Part shown: positions 14,548 through 14,737 of the stretch, piece by piece | Layout: every line of letters begins with the position of its first letter | Numbering within the stretch: the stretch's first letter is position 1 | Origin: an uncultured Chthonomonas sp. | GTDB lineage: Bacteria > Armatimonadota > Chthonomonadetes > Chthonomonadales > CAJBBX01 | Direction of reading: 5' to 3' | Assembly (NCBI GenBank): GCA_903886985.1 | Contig: CAISOI010000161.1 | Location: forward strand, 1 to 14,737 | Length of the DNA stretch: 14,737 nucleotides | Notes under the pieces: model-generated | Told to the model about the DNA's origin: nothing | The model's database searches: none | Seen by the model: only the letters and a program-made list of their open reading frames with translations | Made by a program: the position numbers and the translations under genes

Positions 14548-14562
14548 TATCGGTTAACGATA
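14548..14562. repeat. Short inverted repeat over the metK -10 box
   Basis: TATCG (14548-14552) and CGATA (14558-14562) are perfect inverted arms around GTTAA. The element covers the proposed -10 box and start site. Five-base arms can occur by chance. Confidence 0.3.
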
Positions 14563-14586
14563 CCATCGGCAGGAACTTGTTGTCAA
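14557..14586 (-). promoter_or_regulatory. metK promoter
   Basis: On the - strand a perfect -35 TTGACA (14586-14581) is followed after 18 bases by TATCGT (14562-14557, 4 of 6 matches). The predicted start, near 14550, is about 10 bases before the first base of riboswitch helix P1, the arrangement expected for a riboswitch leader. Confidence 0.65.
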
Positions 14587-14701
14587 CCTGTAAATGTTGC
14601 TTCGGTACGTTATAGATCTTCAAGGTCGCATCAGATTGCGCTTGCTTCGCGTTGGATTTCCAAATTGGAGACGTTAAGGCATACACGGCCGGATAATGCT
14701 C

Positions 14702-14737
14702 CTAATCAATCTCGTTCAGAAATTTGACCGCTGCGAG
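14702..14737 (-). CDS. Possible 3' end of an upstream gene, cut by the window edge
   Basis: One - strand frame enters from the right edge without a stop and reads LAAVKFLNEID followed by TAG. The composition would suit a helical C-terminus, and the metK promoter starts over 100 bases later. Only 11 codons are visible, so this is weak. The rest of 14587-14701 shows no recognisable feature. Confidence 0.25.
   Translation of the reverse strand, partial: LAAVKFLNEID

Noticed and set aside
14315..14686. 123-codon - strand open frame across the riboswitch
   Set aside because: It runs through the whole SAM-I aptamer and the metK leader and start, with proline/glycine-rich low-complexity coding. 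The RNA structure explains the conservation better.
1..14737. Defence system, phage, transposon or CRISPR content
   Set aside because: No integrase, transposase, nuclease-effector gene, repeat-spacer pattern or terminal inverted repeats were seen. The one helicase is a standard DinG/XPD type, not next to defence-like partners.

Overview
The window is a gene-dense stretch of bacterial chromosome with about average GC content. Nothing looks like a plasmid, phage, insertion sequence or CRISPR array, and I found no tRNA or rRNA. The gene families suggest a free-living, non-model bacterium with an elaborate cell envelope: a secreted GHL10-type glycoside hydrolase, an Ig-like secreted protein, a heptose-7-phosphate-kinase-like PfkB protein, a decaprenyl-phosphate phosphoribosyltransferase-like UbiA protein, and a metK controlled by a SAM-I riboswitch. 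Armatimonadota or a neighbouring lineage would fit, but this is a low-confidence guess from gene content.

Left part (1-4700). On the + strand lie a primary-type sigma factor with no region 1.1 and a clear intrinsic terminator, then zwf (glucose-6-phosphate dehydrogenase). A hairpin separates zwf from a convergent GNAT acetyltransferase on the - strand. A 149-base divergent intergenic region, with a strong interrupted palindrome and a short direct repeat, separates the GNAT gene from thrC (threonine synthase, + strand). thrC converges on the end of the large - strand gene block across a small, possibly bidirectional hairpin.

Right part (4714-14737, all - strand). Reading leftwards from the right edge: a promoter; a complete SAM-I riboswitch; an expression platform whose complementary segments suggest translational control; metK; a strong hairpin; then a tightly packed seven-gene run. 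The run is a deoxyhypusine-synthase-like protein of unknown role, a PfkB/heptose-kinase-like sugar kinase, a UbiA-family prenyl-phosphate phosphoribosyltransferase, an RfbD-type dTDP-4-dehydrorhamnose reductase, a secreted GHL10-like glycoside hydrolase, a secreted Ig-like protein, and a DinG/XPD-family helicase. Four of its six junctions overlap by 4 nt (ATGA, ATGA, GTGA, TTGA), one overlaps by 44 nt and one has a gap of about 27 nt, so co-translation is likely.

Taken together, metK supplies S-adenosylmethionine under feedback control. The following run looks like a surface-sugar and envelope operon (kinase, prenyl-phosphate sugar transfer, deoxysugar reduction, extracytoplasmic carbohydrate-active protein) with a DNA-repair helicase at its distal end. 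Much of the window is ordinary metabolism. The least understood parts are the deoxyhypusine-synthase-like/PfkB pair and the metK leader.
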